Origin: Pararge aegeria
Lineage: Eukaryota; Arthropoda; Insecta; Lepidoptera; Nymphalidae
DNA: 64,000 nucleotides
Assembly (NCBI RefSeq): GCF_905163445.1
Contig: NC_053183.1
Location: 17,608,001-17,672,000, forward strand
Reading direction: 5' to 3'
The position numbers and the translations under genes were made by a program. Shown here in pieces: positions 22,826 through 35,128 of the stretch. The notes under the pieces are model-generated. The model saw nothing but the letters and a program-made list of their open reading frames with translations, had not been told where the DNA came from and ran no database searches. The first letter of the stretch is position 1. Every line of letters begins with the position of its first letter.

Positions 22826-23135
22826 TTCTTGGCGCAATTTTGAGCGCTGTGAATTTAAGTAGGAGGTCCGGGGTTCGATTCTCGGCAGAAGCAATTTGGG
22901 AATTTATTATTTTTTGAATTTTCTCTGGTCTGGTGGGACTCTTTGGCCGTGGCTGGTTACCACCCTACCGACAGAGACGTGCCGTTAAGGGATTTAGTGT
23001 TCCGGTGCGATGTCGCGTAGAAACCGATTAGGTATATAGCTACCATACTCCCTAACAGGTTAGCCCGCTACCATCTTAGACTGCATCATCGCTTACCACC
23101 AAGTGAGATTTCAGTCAAGGGCTAACTTATAGTGG
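22826..23135 (+). repeat. SINE family B, near full length
   Basis: Plus orientation: head TTGGCGCAATTTTGAGCGCT, B box GGGGTTCGATTCTC, body GTTACCACCCTACCGACAGA, ACGTGCCGTTAAG, CGATGTCGCGTAGAAACCGA, tail CATCGCTTACCACC. Confidence 0.65.
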
Positions 23136-25290
23136 GAATAAAGGAAATAATGTTCTCAGTTATTCTCTGACATGGTGTCAGAGACCTTTATGCGACTTTT
23201 GCACTGAATAAGCGCCAGCTCACGATTAACGTAAAATAAAAAATAGCTAGAGAGAATTTTGCTCTTTTTATGATAAGCTAAATGCCAGATCCGCTTTATG
23301 TGAAACTAGGAGCTTGTTGAACTCTCCTATGTTGTCTAGGTCAAAGAAAGTAGCCTTTTTTTCTTCAATAATATATTATTTCAAGTTTATTGATCATTAT
23401 TAACACTTTGGATCGTCTTCACCATTTTTGGATCAACCGTAGACTGTAGCAACTTTAGTGATCATATAAATCATTAGTTTTGTATGCATCATACCTTTTT
23501 TGTATATTTAAAAAGTAAATGAATAAAAACAATTGTTTTATTCACGCTTAATTTTATATTAAATCTTTTCCAAAATCTTTACATATCAGATTGAATTTAG
23601 TAGTGCTATCCTTTATCTACAAAGAGTAGGAAAAAGATCACATTATGCAATTTAATTTGTCGTCTGAAGTTCTCCGATTCATTTGACCATTAATTTGGGG
23701 CATCAGTAAACCCACATATTAAATCAACGTTCGCGAAAACGGTAAGAAACTTAAACGCAATTTAAATATTGATTATCGTTTAGTTTTTTATAAATTGTTA
23801 ACAATATTTCAAATGGTTATCTTTTGTTTTAAAAATCGGCAAAGTTAAAACGGTTCCGAGAAATATTTGAATTTCACTTAAAATTCCGTATATCGACGGA
23901 GTTTAGTTTTTATTAATATTTATAACACTTCATGGCAATTACTTTTTTCGTTTCTTAATATAAACGCATTGTAGAACCGCGTGTAAAAATCGCCAGTTTA
24001 ATATATTTTGGTCCAACTTATTTAATTTTGCAAGTTTAAATTAATTACGTTTCAATGTTTAAGTTAGTAACATTTATTATTATTATACCCTTCTTTATAA
24101 CATTAATATTTTAATATTACAATTACAATTTCAAAAAAAATACTTTCTAATTTTGTAAATTATTTGATGTATATTTGTGTATATAGTAATTCCACTAATA
24201 ATCGACTGAAGTTATCAAAGGTGATTCTAAAATATAACGAAAATGGCAGTGTAATGTAAATAGTTAATAGTTAGGTACGCATTGTAATTAATAACAGGAT
24301 TTAAAATAAAATAAATGCATAAGAAATATTTTACAAGAAACCGATTATACTATTTTACAATAAAACCGGTAAACCGGTGCAATAATCCGAAATTAATAAT
24401 GAAAAAAATGGTGGATAAGTAATGCTTGTTCAACTTAATTATTTTTATATGATATTTTACTTAATCTGGTAAACCCATGTTTGCCCTTTTTGTAATAAAA
24501 GAAATATATAACTTATAATTTTTATTTTCGTACAGCTGCAAACAAGTTTAACAAACATTACATATCTACGACCATTCCAATTTACAGTCGATAGAATTAG
24601 TGTTAACCTCTTGTGACGGACAAAGACGTACCATAATAAGATGAATTCTAAAAATGGTAAAAATTTGGTTATTTCGAATTATAATTATTATGAAAGTAAG
24701 TAATTTTTTTTTAAAATCCTAATATTAGTAATTGAAGTGCATAAAATAATAAAGTCTAACATTGACAGTTAAAACAACTAAAGTGTTAAAAACTTTCTCA
24801 AAGTGTATCTAATATCATTTTGTTTGTTTGTAACCGTATGTATATAACATGATCGAAAAGTAAGGTCGCATTTTCATTATCCGATACTTATTTAAGCTGC
24901 AGGAGATATTAGATAGACGAAATTTAAATAAATTAACAGTCAGAAATTCGATATTACTTAGATTTTTTATGCCACAGCAAGTTAGCTCTTAACTTCAATC
25001 TCACCTGGTGGTTAATGAATGAAATTGTAAGTTAGGCAGTGCTTTTGTGCATATATGAAGTGCACGCCCCTACGAGTTATCAGTTAATGAAAATGCACCC
25101 CTATATAGGTAAGCAGGCTTGTATGCAACAAGTTCGTTTCTCACTAACATAATCATCAGTTTAACAAATGACCCACTGAATTAAGAATGTACAGAACCCA
25201 CATTCCGCCATGCATGCATTGTGTCCAAAACAGAGAAAATTCCCCGCGCGTCTGTCAAACGCCACTTTTCCATCCAATTAATAAACAAAA
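23136..25290. other. Intergenic, AT-rich, no gene supported
   Basis: Long A/T-rich stretch without coding frames worth calling. The only recognisable items are a family B SINE fragment at 24985-25025 (CAATCTCACCTGGTGGTTAA) and scattered AATAAA strings that could serve as distal WASp poly(A) sites. Confidence 0.5.
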
Positions 25291-25376
25291 GTGCCTTCTC
25301 CATCTACAAGACATTGGCGAAGTACGTTGTGCCCAGTTGGCACAGACAAAAGCCATAAACAAGAATTGAATTGAAT
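25291..25376 (+). repeat. 86-bp repeat, copy 1 (LINE/SINE 3' end with AATTG tail)
   Basis: Differs at only two positions from 52584-52669 (CATCTACAAGACATTGGCGA, GTGCCCAGTTGGCAC hairpin, AAGAATTGAATTGAAT tail). The stem-loop plus short tandem tail suggests the 3' end of a non-LTR element. Confidence 0.65.
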
Positions 25377-25469
25377 AAACAAAAGTGACGTTTGCGGTTT
25401 GACAGCAGTGATTGACAGAGTGACAAGATTTACGCATGTCGCATGCTTGTCGCGAGATACGAAATACCC

Positions 25470-25545
25470 TGCGGGTCTCCTCCCATAATGAGAGGGGGTT
25501 GAGGCAGTCACGCTGGCCCAGTGCGGATTGGTGGACTTATTAGAA
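25470..25545 (-). repeat. SINE family A fragment
   Basis: GGTCTCCTCCCATAATGAGA, then CACGCTGGCCCAGTGCGGAT and TGGTGGACTT. Confidence 0.55.
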
Positions 25546-28500
25546 TATTAGAAGTAAAATAATTACTGTTAACTGCTAAATTCGGTGAAGTGGCTAACCG
25601 CCTGTTTTCAGAAACCCTACTAAAGTCGTAAAATATAAAACTTTCACGGTGTCTGTACGTTCCTAATTCTGTAAAATGACATACTGCACATAAGCCTATT
25701 CTCTCGTAAAAGAGAGATTATTTTTATATTTAAACCAATTTGGTGCATTATATGCTAGTGAGTAAGTTATAAATTAATGTCATTGTTTATTCTATCGAGT
25801 TTTTGTATGTGATGTAAATTATAAAATACCGCGTAACTGCCTTAGGTTTTGATGTAACTTGTATACTTAGCTGTAGTAAGTTAGGGTACTTACACACTGC
25901 GAAAAATTGCCGCGCGTTTTTTTAAATCCGACATAAATGCATGTAACTTAATTCAAAATTCGCCCTGTATATGTTTATATGAAGAATGGAGATAGACTAA
26001 CGCGTGGAATTATTTCGCAGTTTTAGCCTAACCCTCACAAGCGAAAATATGATAATTTTCTATAAAGCAATAACTTTCACTGTTAGTAAACCACTTGTTT
26101 AAATTAAGTAACTAATGTTTAATGTTATATTATTAATAAGCGTATTTCATATAATAAGAGGTTTTTTTTACAACGTGTTATTTCTAAAGGACGACATATG
26201 CATGCATATTATTTATTTCTCAAGCACAATTAAAGGTGATTTGACAGATTTAATAGTAGAATTAGATTCTCTTGTTTAATATAGACATCTATTATATAGG
26301 TGGTTGAGGAAAATGTAAATCGTAAAGGTATCCGGATCTTTGTTGGTTCGTATAAGAAATGAGAAAGCAATGTTACGATCCGTAAATATAAATTAAACCA
26401 AAACAAATTCATTATTTTTTTGCTTTTCTCAACAAGAAACAATATGTAAAGGTTGCTAGTTTAATTATGTCTGTCTGTCTAGGGAAACATCTTTTTTTTT
26501 ATACCTTCTGGGGCCGGGTTTTTAATTTTGTGACGTAAATTTTGGCATCCATACATGAACTGTCAAAGTAACGAATTAAGACTAGATGAAGAAAGAAGTT
26601 TTTCCTACATGTCTGCAAACAATATTAACCTGTCATTCGCAAATGTTTTTTTTATATAGCATTAAAATTTAAACATAAATAAACAAAAACACTTTTTATT
26701 TCATTTATGTCTATTATGTTTAAAGAAAATTATTACTTTCGTATTTTTAAAACAAACTTTACACAATAAAGTAGCGGCAAGATTATTAAACAAGTAAGTA
26801 AAAATTTAGTATAAATTCCAAAATGAAGGCGCGCAAAACGGTTTCGTCGTGGCGTGCAAATTTTCGACCAATCACTAGACGGCCTGTTATAAGCAAGCGT
26901 TGTGATTGGTTACGGACTCTGCTATATCGGAGGCAGGCTAGATGCGCTCTTTTATCCTTAACCCTTTAACGTAAAGAAGCCCGACCTCACGTGTTCGTTG
27001 TAAACCGTCATTACCTTCTATATCGATGTACCTATCACACTGAAACACCAATAAGCCTGTGCATGTATTGTATTGTTATATCGGTAGCATTTAAAATAGA
27101 TTGTAAAAAAAAGACGCAAAGCTATTTTTATAATAAACTATGTTTTCTATTTAATAGTTAAGTAAGAGACTTTAGTGTAGGTTTACAAGATTATAGAATG
27201 ACAGTGAGTGTGAAACCAATGCTTAGTGAGTGGCTCACATTTTTCCACTATTGGCTAAAATACCGAATGCAATGTTAAAAGTTCTACCCATCTATTAACA
27301 TATACCACCATTAATTTATATCTATTACATATCTATTAATTGGCTAATCTGTGTAAAGCCAGATGAAAAAGAAAAAAATTGGGTCCATCTCCAAAGATTG
27401 GAAACTGTGTCTCATTACTAGTTTTTACGTATGAATTTACGTTGCGTAAAAATAAAATGCTCTGCCCGATGAGCATGTTATTAAATAATAATACATGTGA
27501 GCGCAAGAATGTATGGAAATTTTAAAATAACAGATTTTCGCCAACTCCATCTAAATACACTTGAAAACTTACATTAAGGAAAGGACCCTGGGCTAACATT
27601 CTGTATGACATGAGTCGTGAAATGAATTTTGTGATGTGAATGTTGTGTCAAAATTTACACCCATCCATACGAAAACTTTGACGTCACAAATTCCTGTAGT
27701 GAGCGAGACTGATGTCATAAGGAATCTGGGCCTAAAGATATTCAAATCGAGAACTTGTCCGGTATGCATTATTGACGTCTAACTTTAAGGGTAATTTCCT
27801 ATCAAAGATTTGCAAAGGAGCTAAACTTTAAGGGACGCTAAGTTATGGTGTTAAACGATGCTGCTTTTTCTCACCAATATAGGGCTGGTTAGTTATATTT
27901 TAACATGCGTCACACTCAAAGTGCTGTTTTGGTTTTTTATAATCTCTCAATACTATATATATATTTTGATTTGATAGTATTGAGGTTTGTTTGCAGTTTG
28001 TTCATTAAATAAAGCATTATAATTAAGCTATCCGACTGATCTCGCGAATGGAATGGTCATTGGAATGCCACGCGAGTTTTGATAAGTGGTGCCAGCAGCG
28101 TCTGCGTGGCCAGTCTTAATCCGGCCAGTGTAGTGTCGCAGGTTGGTTTTAATTCGTACTGTCATAGTCTGTGAAGTCATATTTCAACTTGTAGTCGCGA
28201 TGTTCAAAATTTAAAACTCCTGAAATTTTCTGCGCACAATTCGTTATGAGCTGTTGTGCAAAAAGTTAAAGACTACTATTGTAAATTATAACCTAAAATA
28301 TACTGTATTAATTATATTCTGTAGCTACTATATCATTAAAAGGGTTTTCGGGGTTGAGGGGCTCCGCCGACATGTTTTGATACTCTTTGCAAGGCACTTG
28401 TGTTTCAATAATGTACGTACGTTTCGGCTCCCCGTGGTTTTCAAAACTTCGCTACGCATTCTTCCTAAATCTCTGATAAGAAGGTAGCCTTTGGGTTTAT

Positions 28501-28782
28501 TATGAAGTGCGTTACTCGCATGTTCACGATTTGAATCAGGGTCCAGCGCAGCGATGTACCTACCTACAGACGCCGCGCAACTTGATGCATTGTTATATAA
28601 CCACCTGTAACACTATATGTTGACTAAATAAATAATTAATACCTTCGAATGTGTATTTATTGTTCCTTAAAAATCTACGTCTTGACTATAATCTTTTGGG
28701 ACCACTATGCGAGCGGCTCATGATTTCACCATTAGGGCCAACATGCGTGCCACGTGATAATTATGTTGTCATGTTGTCGTCG
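25546..28782. other. Intergenic, no gene supported
   Basis: AT-rich with small GC-richer patches (26820-26950 and 28020-28250). No open frame, exon or recognised repeat that I can support. Confidence 0.45.
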
Positions 28783-29345
28783 TATTTTTTTTATTTCACT
28801 ACAAGTTAGCCCTTGACTGTGTGTGACTACGTGATTTTTGAAACAGTGAATAAACGACTAGTCGTTAAAGCTGACTATCCAACCACGAGCGTAGTCGGCA
28901 ACTATTGGACAAGAAGTGCCGACTATCCGGCTGTTTATTTTGCAAATTTTTATGTATGTCTCAAAAAATGTATGCGACGGGAATGGAGACATTAAATTTT
29001 AACCTAAATTGTTTGCTTATATTTTCATATTATAATCAGACTGACTGCGTGATTATATTTGTTACTAGCGTCAAACCAGTCAGCTGTTTTGATTAATACT
29101 TGTTGCCAGGTATGTCTGTGCAAGTATATATATTTTTTGTTTTGTTACACAAAAAACCTTGACTGCAATCTCACACTGCAAATACCACCAGGTGGTAAGA
29201 TAATGCCGTCCATGATGGCAGCCGGCTAACCTGTTAGGAAGTATGGCAGTTAAATTTAAACCATACCCCTGATCGGTAACTACGTGACATCATACCGGAA
29301 CGCTAAATCTTTGTCGGTAGGATGATAACTAGCCGTGACAAAAGT
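28783..29345 (-). repeat. SINE family B interrupted by a 337-bp insertion
   Basis: Family B sequence stops at 28819 and resumes at 29157. The 9 bases CCTTGACTG appear on both sides (28811-28819 and 29157-29165), as expected for a target-site duplication. The resumed part runs through TAAGATAATGCCGTCCATGA and TACGTGACATCATACCGGAA. Confidence 0.65.
28820..29156. mobile_element. 337-bp inserted element with 9-bp target duplication
   Basis: Begins TGTGTGAC and ends GTTACACA followed by six A. Either the short inverted ends (TGTGTGAC / TGTGTAAC) mark a small DNA transposon, or the A-run marks a retroposed sequence. Its interior is not recognised. Confidence 0.55.
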
Positions 29346-29416
29346 GAGAAAATTCGGAATAAACATGCATTTTAATCCTTTAACTTTAAATTGGCTTGAA
29401 CGGCTTCGTTTCAAAC

Positions 29417-30243
29417 GACTATAGTCGTAAAAAAGTAATAGGCCCGTTTTGACATTTGTCATCGCGACGTAACTAGTTATGGAACCATAAGACTCGGGAC
29501 TCACGATAAATCAATTCAAGTTTGTATCAGTACTTGATTGATATTATTATGTATTGTAGTGTTCGTTCGTTCAAAGTATTCCTTTAACTTCACAACCAAT
29601 ACGCGTGACTAGCTGTTGATTATACATCCACTTTTCAACATGTTGAAACAGAGTTAGTACTATATAACAACAAACACAAAAATCGAGTCAAATCACTGTG
29701 TTTAAATTAATGTCCAAAATAGAAGAGCCATAGTTAATGTAATAGTAAACAATATATATAAAACTTAAACGAGCGCACAGTCAACTTTACAAGATGAGGA
29801 ACGAAAAACTGCGCAGTGCGCGCGGGGACGCTTCAGTCATGTGCCGTTTGGTCAGATACATCAACTCAGGCTCTTTATTTAGAACCCATTTTGAGAACCA
29901 AGCTCATTCTATGCAGTAAAGATTACTACACAAAATTTATTTTCGATATTCAGTAAAAAAATGGTTACAGCTCTAGTATAAAAAAAAAGACTGAGAACGT
30001 AACTGTTTTCGGAACGTTTCGCAACAATTATAAATTGCATGCTACTATAAAGTAAGCGCAAAAAGAATACTCGCGATATATTCTTTCATATTAATTAACG
30101 TCCCAAAAAAAATTACGTATTTTTTAAAACACCGTATGTAATTGATTTTTATTTTATTGTTTCTTTCAGTTTCGTTCCAAGTTACATTCTATGATCTTGC
30201 ACAAATGTCAAAACGGGCCTATTACATTTTTACGACTATAATC
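29417..30243. mobile_element. 827-bp non-autonomous DNA transposon with 43-bp terminal inverted repeats
   Basis: 29417-29459 and 30201-30243 are inverted copies with two mismatches (core GTAATAGGCCCGTTTTGACA). The flanking bases just inside also pair partly. The interior is AT-rich with no transposase frame. Confidence 0.65.
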
Positions 30244-30402
30244 GGTTAGATGACAGTCATAAAAGGGACATTCAAATATCTATACTTTTTAGTGCACTGA
30301 AATAATGTTTAAAATTCATTCGCAGTGTGGATATTGCCTCTATTGGGTAACGGCGAGTTAATCATCGTGTTATACCGACATGGTCGTGGAGGTGCAGCCT
30401 TG

Positions 30403-30694
30403 AGTGAATATCATCAACTCATTACCGGCCACTACACGGCACAGGTCTCTGAAAATTCAAAGGTTAAGGCAGTTCAATCTGGCCAAGCGCCGATTGGTAG
30501 ACTTCACATGCTTTTGAGAACATTACAAGGAACTCTCAGGGGTAGTTTTCCTTGACAGTATAAGCAAGTAACATTTAATAGCAAAGATTTAGATAAACTC
30601 ACATAACTCTGAAAAGTTAGAGGTACGTGCCGGAAATCGAACCCAGTCCCCCGAAAGGTAGGCCAAACCTTTTACTACTAAGCAATAACTGCTA
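30403..30694 (-). repeat. SINE family A, near full length
   Basis: CATCAACTCATTACCGGCCA, AAGGCAGTTCAATCTGGCCA and the head ATCGAACCCAGTCCCCCGAA. Confidence 0.65.
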
Positions 30695-31003
30695 TATCTT
30701 AAGTCAATGATGGCGCATGATATATCGTAAGTGAAAATTAGCATAGTTTTAAGGGTTATAAAAATAAATTCAAAATCTACAATTTAGAACATTATTTATT
30801 CACAAATTTTCTTTCTACCGAGTAATAAATAGATATAAAAAAACAATTAAATCACATATGTATGTCAGAAAAAACCTTTGTACCAACTAAAAGACAACAA
30901 AGTCCGAGTTTGCAATATCACATAATATAAAGATTTTTAAATAAACAACATATTTTAATAAAACTAGCACAATACTTATATCTTAACTATTAACTAGCGA
31001 ATA

Positions 31004-31295
31004 TCATTGTCATCATATCAACCCATTACCGACCAACTACAGGGCATAGGTCTCCTCCCACAATGAGAAGGGTTAAGGCCGTAGTCCACCACGCTGGCCC
31101 AATGCGGATTGGAGGACTTCACACGCCTTTTAGAACGTTATGGAGAACTCTGAAGCATGCAGGTTTCCTTCACCGTTGGAGCAAGTGATATTTAAATTAC
31201 TTAAAACGCACATAAGTTAGAGGAGCGTGCTGGGATTCGAACTCGGCCCCCCGAAACTGAAACCGAAGTCCATACCACTGGGCTATCACCGCTTC
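31004..31295 (-). repeat. SINE family A, full length
   Basis: The best family A copy: CATCATATCAACCCATTACC, CCGTAGTCCACCACGCTGGC, ATTCGAACTCGGCCCCCCGA and GGGCTATCACCGCTTC. Confidence 0.75.
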
Positions 31296-34200
31296 AACTA
31301 ACGATCGAATCATTTATATTGTTTGTTTTTATAGACTTTCTTACTCTCGAAGACCAAGTTTTAATAACAATTGTCGATTTGCACTCATGTAAACTAGCTG
31401 GTGTTTGTGTTGGTTTACCTACTCTACGTCCTTTCAATTAACTCTATGCCAAAAATCAAGTTTATTGGTTGCTTAGTTTGGCCTGAAGGACGGACAAACC
31501 AATAAACTTATACATTTATAATATTAGTTACGATAATTTCTATTTCTCGTGAGCTCGCGTGCAAAAGTGCCATCTAGTGTCTAAACTGTTTCCAAATATT
31601 ATAGCTAGATGGCGCTTCTTCGTATACCATATAAATCGTAGTTAACTTTGATCCGATCGAATAACTAAAAGTACCTAAGTAGAAAATCAAACACTTGGCA
31701 CTCAGGTTGTTATTTTTCCATCAGATATGTAGGTCTGATACCTACCAATTAAATAACCGTTTGTACAATGCACTACAACTTACGCTAAACGAATTTCGGG
31801 AGTTAGGACTGTACTTTAAGACCTACTCCTCTTCGTATTAGCACTGAGACATATTATTTTAACCGCGTATAAATCTATAAAAGTGACCAATAAAATTATA
31901 TTCTATGTTGTTTTAAAGTTGCAAATGCAGCACTTATGTACAGAAGTAGAATTTTACACTTTTCTTTGGAAGTATATGAACAACACTAAAAAATGTATGA
32001 CAAAAACATGAATATATTATGGCGCACATACATGATTGATTTTTATGAAACAACAAGCGGACAGACTTCACGTCGCGTTGTCTGGCCCTGTTTCTCACTA
32101 TTCAAAATATAATTCCGGAACCTATTATATGATACACGCAAAGTTTCACAAAATAGGTCCAGCCATACGTGCCATACAAAATGTATTAGTCATTGTACTG
32201 TGAATTTCGGGTGTCGCTTAAAATAACTAAGTTTCAAGAAACATTTGTAGGAAAACTTTGTTAGGGTAAAAATACCACAGAACAGACTAAATGAAAATGA
32301 CGGGCGGTGCAAAAAGAAAAGCTTATTCTGTGCATACTGAGGTAGACTTAATACAAACATGCTCCTAGAAAAAAGACTAGGACCTGTCCTTTACCCTCGG
32401 TAAAAAGATTTGTAGTCTCACAATGGTAGTAATCTATGTATCGAGACTCTGTTAAAAATATCTGACATCTACTATGAGTAACTTCTGGTCAGAAACATGC
32501 AATTATGTATCCGCTTCATTTTATATCGAGCGTTGCTGCCGCCGGCTAAGCCTAACCGATAAAACAGATGGTTTATGTAAATATTTCATCATCACTGATT
32601 TGTACGTGGACTTTAGTGCATAGAAATAAGGCTCATAATTCAATTTATATTAGACACGTTATATTTGACATTACTGCACTTGTGTTTTATTTATTATGTC
32701 CGGATTAAGTTGATTACCTAGGCGATATTTAAAAGCATGTCCGGAACTTGTTTCATACACTGTTCCGTCTATCATTTTCTTTTGTCTGCGCCTGAAGTTA
32801 ATCTTATCATACGAACCTCATTTCTAAATTGATCATTACAGCTGATCCTTTACACAAGGATCACTACGCAAATGATCAACATCTCAACCGATAGACGCCC
32901 GCCGTTATTCATAGGTCTTCGAGACTTCGCGGTTTTGGACGGGACTTGCGGTTTAATTTAAGCTACTTTTTACCGCGGTTTTTAAAATTTTGTAGATTAC
33001 ATATTATTGTCTGAGCAAGAAGATTTTTCAAGGAGTTTTCGCGGTTCCAGGCTGCTTTAAGCTTTGGGTAGCAACATAAATACTCCGCGGACGCCTACTC
33101 GATGGACGCTAGTCAAATCAGATCTAATGAGAATCTCATATGGCATTATGAAAATACATTTTCTGACGGCGGCATGTTCCATAGAAAACCTAAATGGAAG
33201 CCACTCGCAGTGAAAATTGCATGGCATGTATTGGAATTATACAGATTTTGTATTTGTATAGTATTTCCGTTTTTAGCTTTCTCCCGCTTTTTCCGTATTT
33301 TACCGGAATAAAATAGTAGCAAATATTACTTTCTGGATTACGCCTTATCCCCGCAAACACCGTATCCGTTGCTCCGTAAAAGGAAGGAAAAACCCACAAA
33401 TTCAACTTTTCAAATTTATTTTTATTAATATAATGATTAAGCTTAGTATTTTCTTTGTATGACGGACTTCCACGAAGCCTGCTTCTATCAATCATTTACA
33501 AAATGGCAGCTTTATAGCTGGTGGAGCGTTCATATGTACACATGATTGTTGGTAAATTATTCATTCAAAAACTGTGTATGTAATCGCACATTTGTCTGCA
33601 AAATACGATCAGAGTAACAATCCATTTTTTTTTAACTTTTCTTATAATGTAAACAATTTTTTCATTAGGTACTTTTGGTGTAAGTGGCTTTTACAAATAT
33701 AGAAAGTACGAGTGCGATAAAATAAATAAAAACAAAAAGTAAAACACGATATTTTCATAATGGAAAAGTAACAAAAATATTGTCATTTTATAAGAGAAGT
33801 AAGAAAATAAAGTTTTCTCAACCTTTTTTTTTTAAAGAAGGCGCTGGACCGCGTTAAGACAAGGGTAGGTAAACTACGGCGTCAAATCTGCTTTGTAGCA
33901 ACGTTCAAGTGTGCGTCCTGCTTGCGACCAACCAATATTACCAATATTAGTTTTGTGACCATCAAGTCACAAAACTAATATGAACGTTTAACTAGGTATA
34001 GAAACATTTGAAATAAATACATATTTCTTTAATCAAACGCAATAAATACTTGACTTGAGAGTCAAGACATTCGTTAGTACTATGAGACAAATGTGCGTAC
34101 AATCACACAACTGTACAAAAAGAAAAACACCGTGCAAAATTAACAAGTTATTTTAAAACCGTTCTTTGGCCTGTAATTAAACCCAATGTCAGTATACATA

Positions 34201-35128
34201 AAAATAGGATCAGTAAACTTAGAATCTAAGTAGAAAAATATCTGGTCCACTACATATCGAACACGTATAGGTTTGCGATGTCATGCCGATAAAACATACC
34301 TCTGACTGCAAGTCAAAATTACGTATTTATATGTCAAACAAGTTTTTGAAGTTCACTTTTCTCCCTCATTATATAAATTCTTCTTCTCAAGTAGACGTCA
34401 CGAGTCTTTTTATCTAGCTCGTAAATAATTGGATTCCCGATTAACGTATTTTTGTTTGTTTGAGAAATTTCCAACTTCCGTAAAACCCTTCGCAGATTTT
34501 CTATGTTTAAAACTAAATGAACTTTATTTAATAATCATCGAGGTCGAGGTTTTTCAACTATTTTTTTAATTTGCAAATCGGTTAGAACTAAAGCTCCTTC
34601 TGAACAGAATGTCATGATTGTAGCATGCAAACAGACCAACATAACTATAACGGCTCGTTGATTTCCCACTGAACCTTTAATAGCCATTATCAAAGCATAC
34701 ATACTCAAGTCTATGAAAAAAAACTACACTTAGCTCTATCACAAGTAAATGCAATTCGTAACAATGCAATACCAAAATTAAAACTTAAAACTAATATTTA
34801 CACTTTGAAATGAAATTAGAATGAACTACCCTCATTTTTGATTATAATATATCTATATAGCTGTTTTGATCACAATGAAGTTCAATCACTTGATTATTTA
34901 GTTAGAGTACTTGCCATAGACTATATGACATAATATCAGTGCTTTATTTACATTTTGTTTACACTTACCTTTTTTTATCTACTTTGTTTGTTACTATATC
35001 GCAATTTCACAATAAAAATTTGCAATAATATGGCTGAACCGTATGTTGTCAATAAATAAAAATTGAATATAAACTACGGATTTAAGTCATTTTGTCAATT
35101 TTAAAATATTATTTGTACCTAGTTGGCC
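31296..35128. other. Intergenic, no gene supported; repeat fragments only
   Basis: Contains a LINE/Helitron-end fragment near 31430-31545 (ACGGACAAACCAATAAACTT), a CAACCGATAGACG-type fragment at 32874-32935 and a hairpin at 33944-33981. The rest is AT-rich. The short frames here show no recognisable protein. The left part probably includes the 3' UTR of the zinc-finger gene, close to 35128. Confidence 0.45.
33944..33981. repeat. Perfect 16-bp-arm hairpin
   Basis: ATATTAGTTTTGTGAC and its exact reverse complement around a 6-base loop (CATCAA). Outer AACGTTCA / TGAACGTT words suggest the eroded ends of a larger foldback element. Confidence 0.7.

Noticed and set aside
30325..30555. Plus-strand 76-residue frame
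   Set aside because: Largely inside a family A SINE.
33102..33311. Plus-strand 69-residue frame
   Set aside because: No similarity to known proteins that I recognise, no splice context, and composition typical of the spacer.
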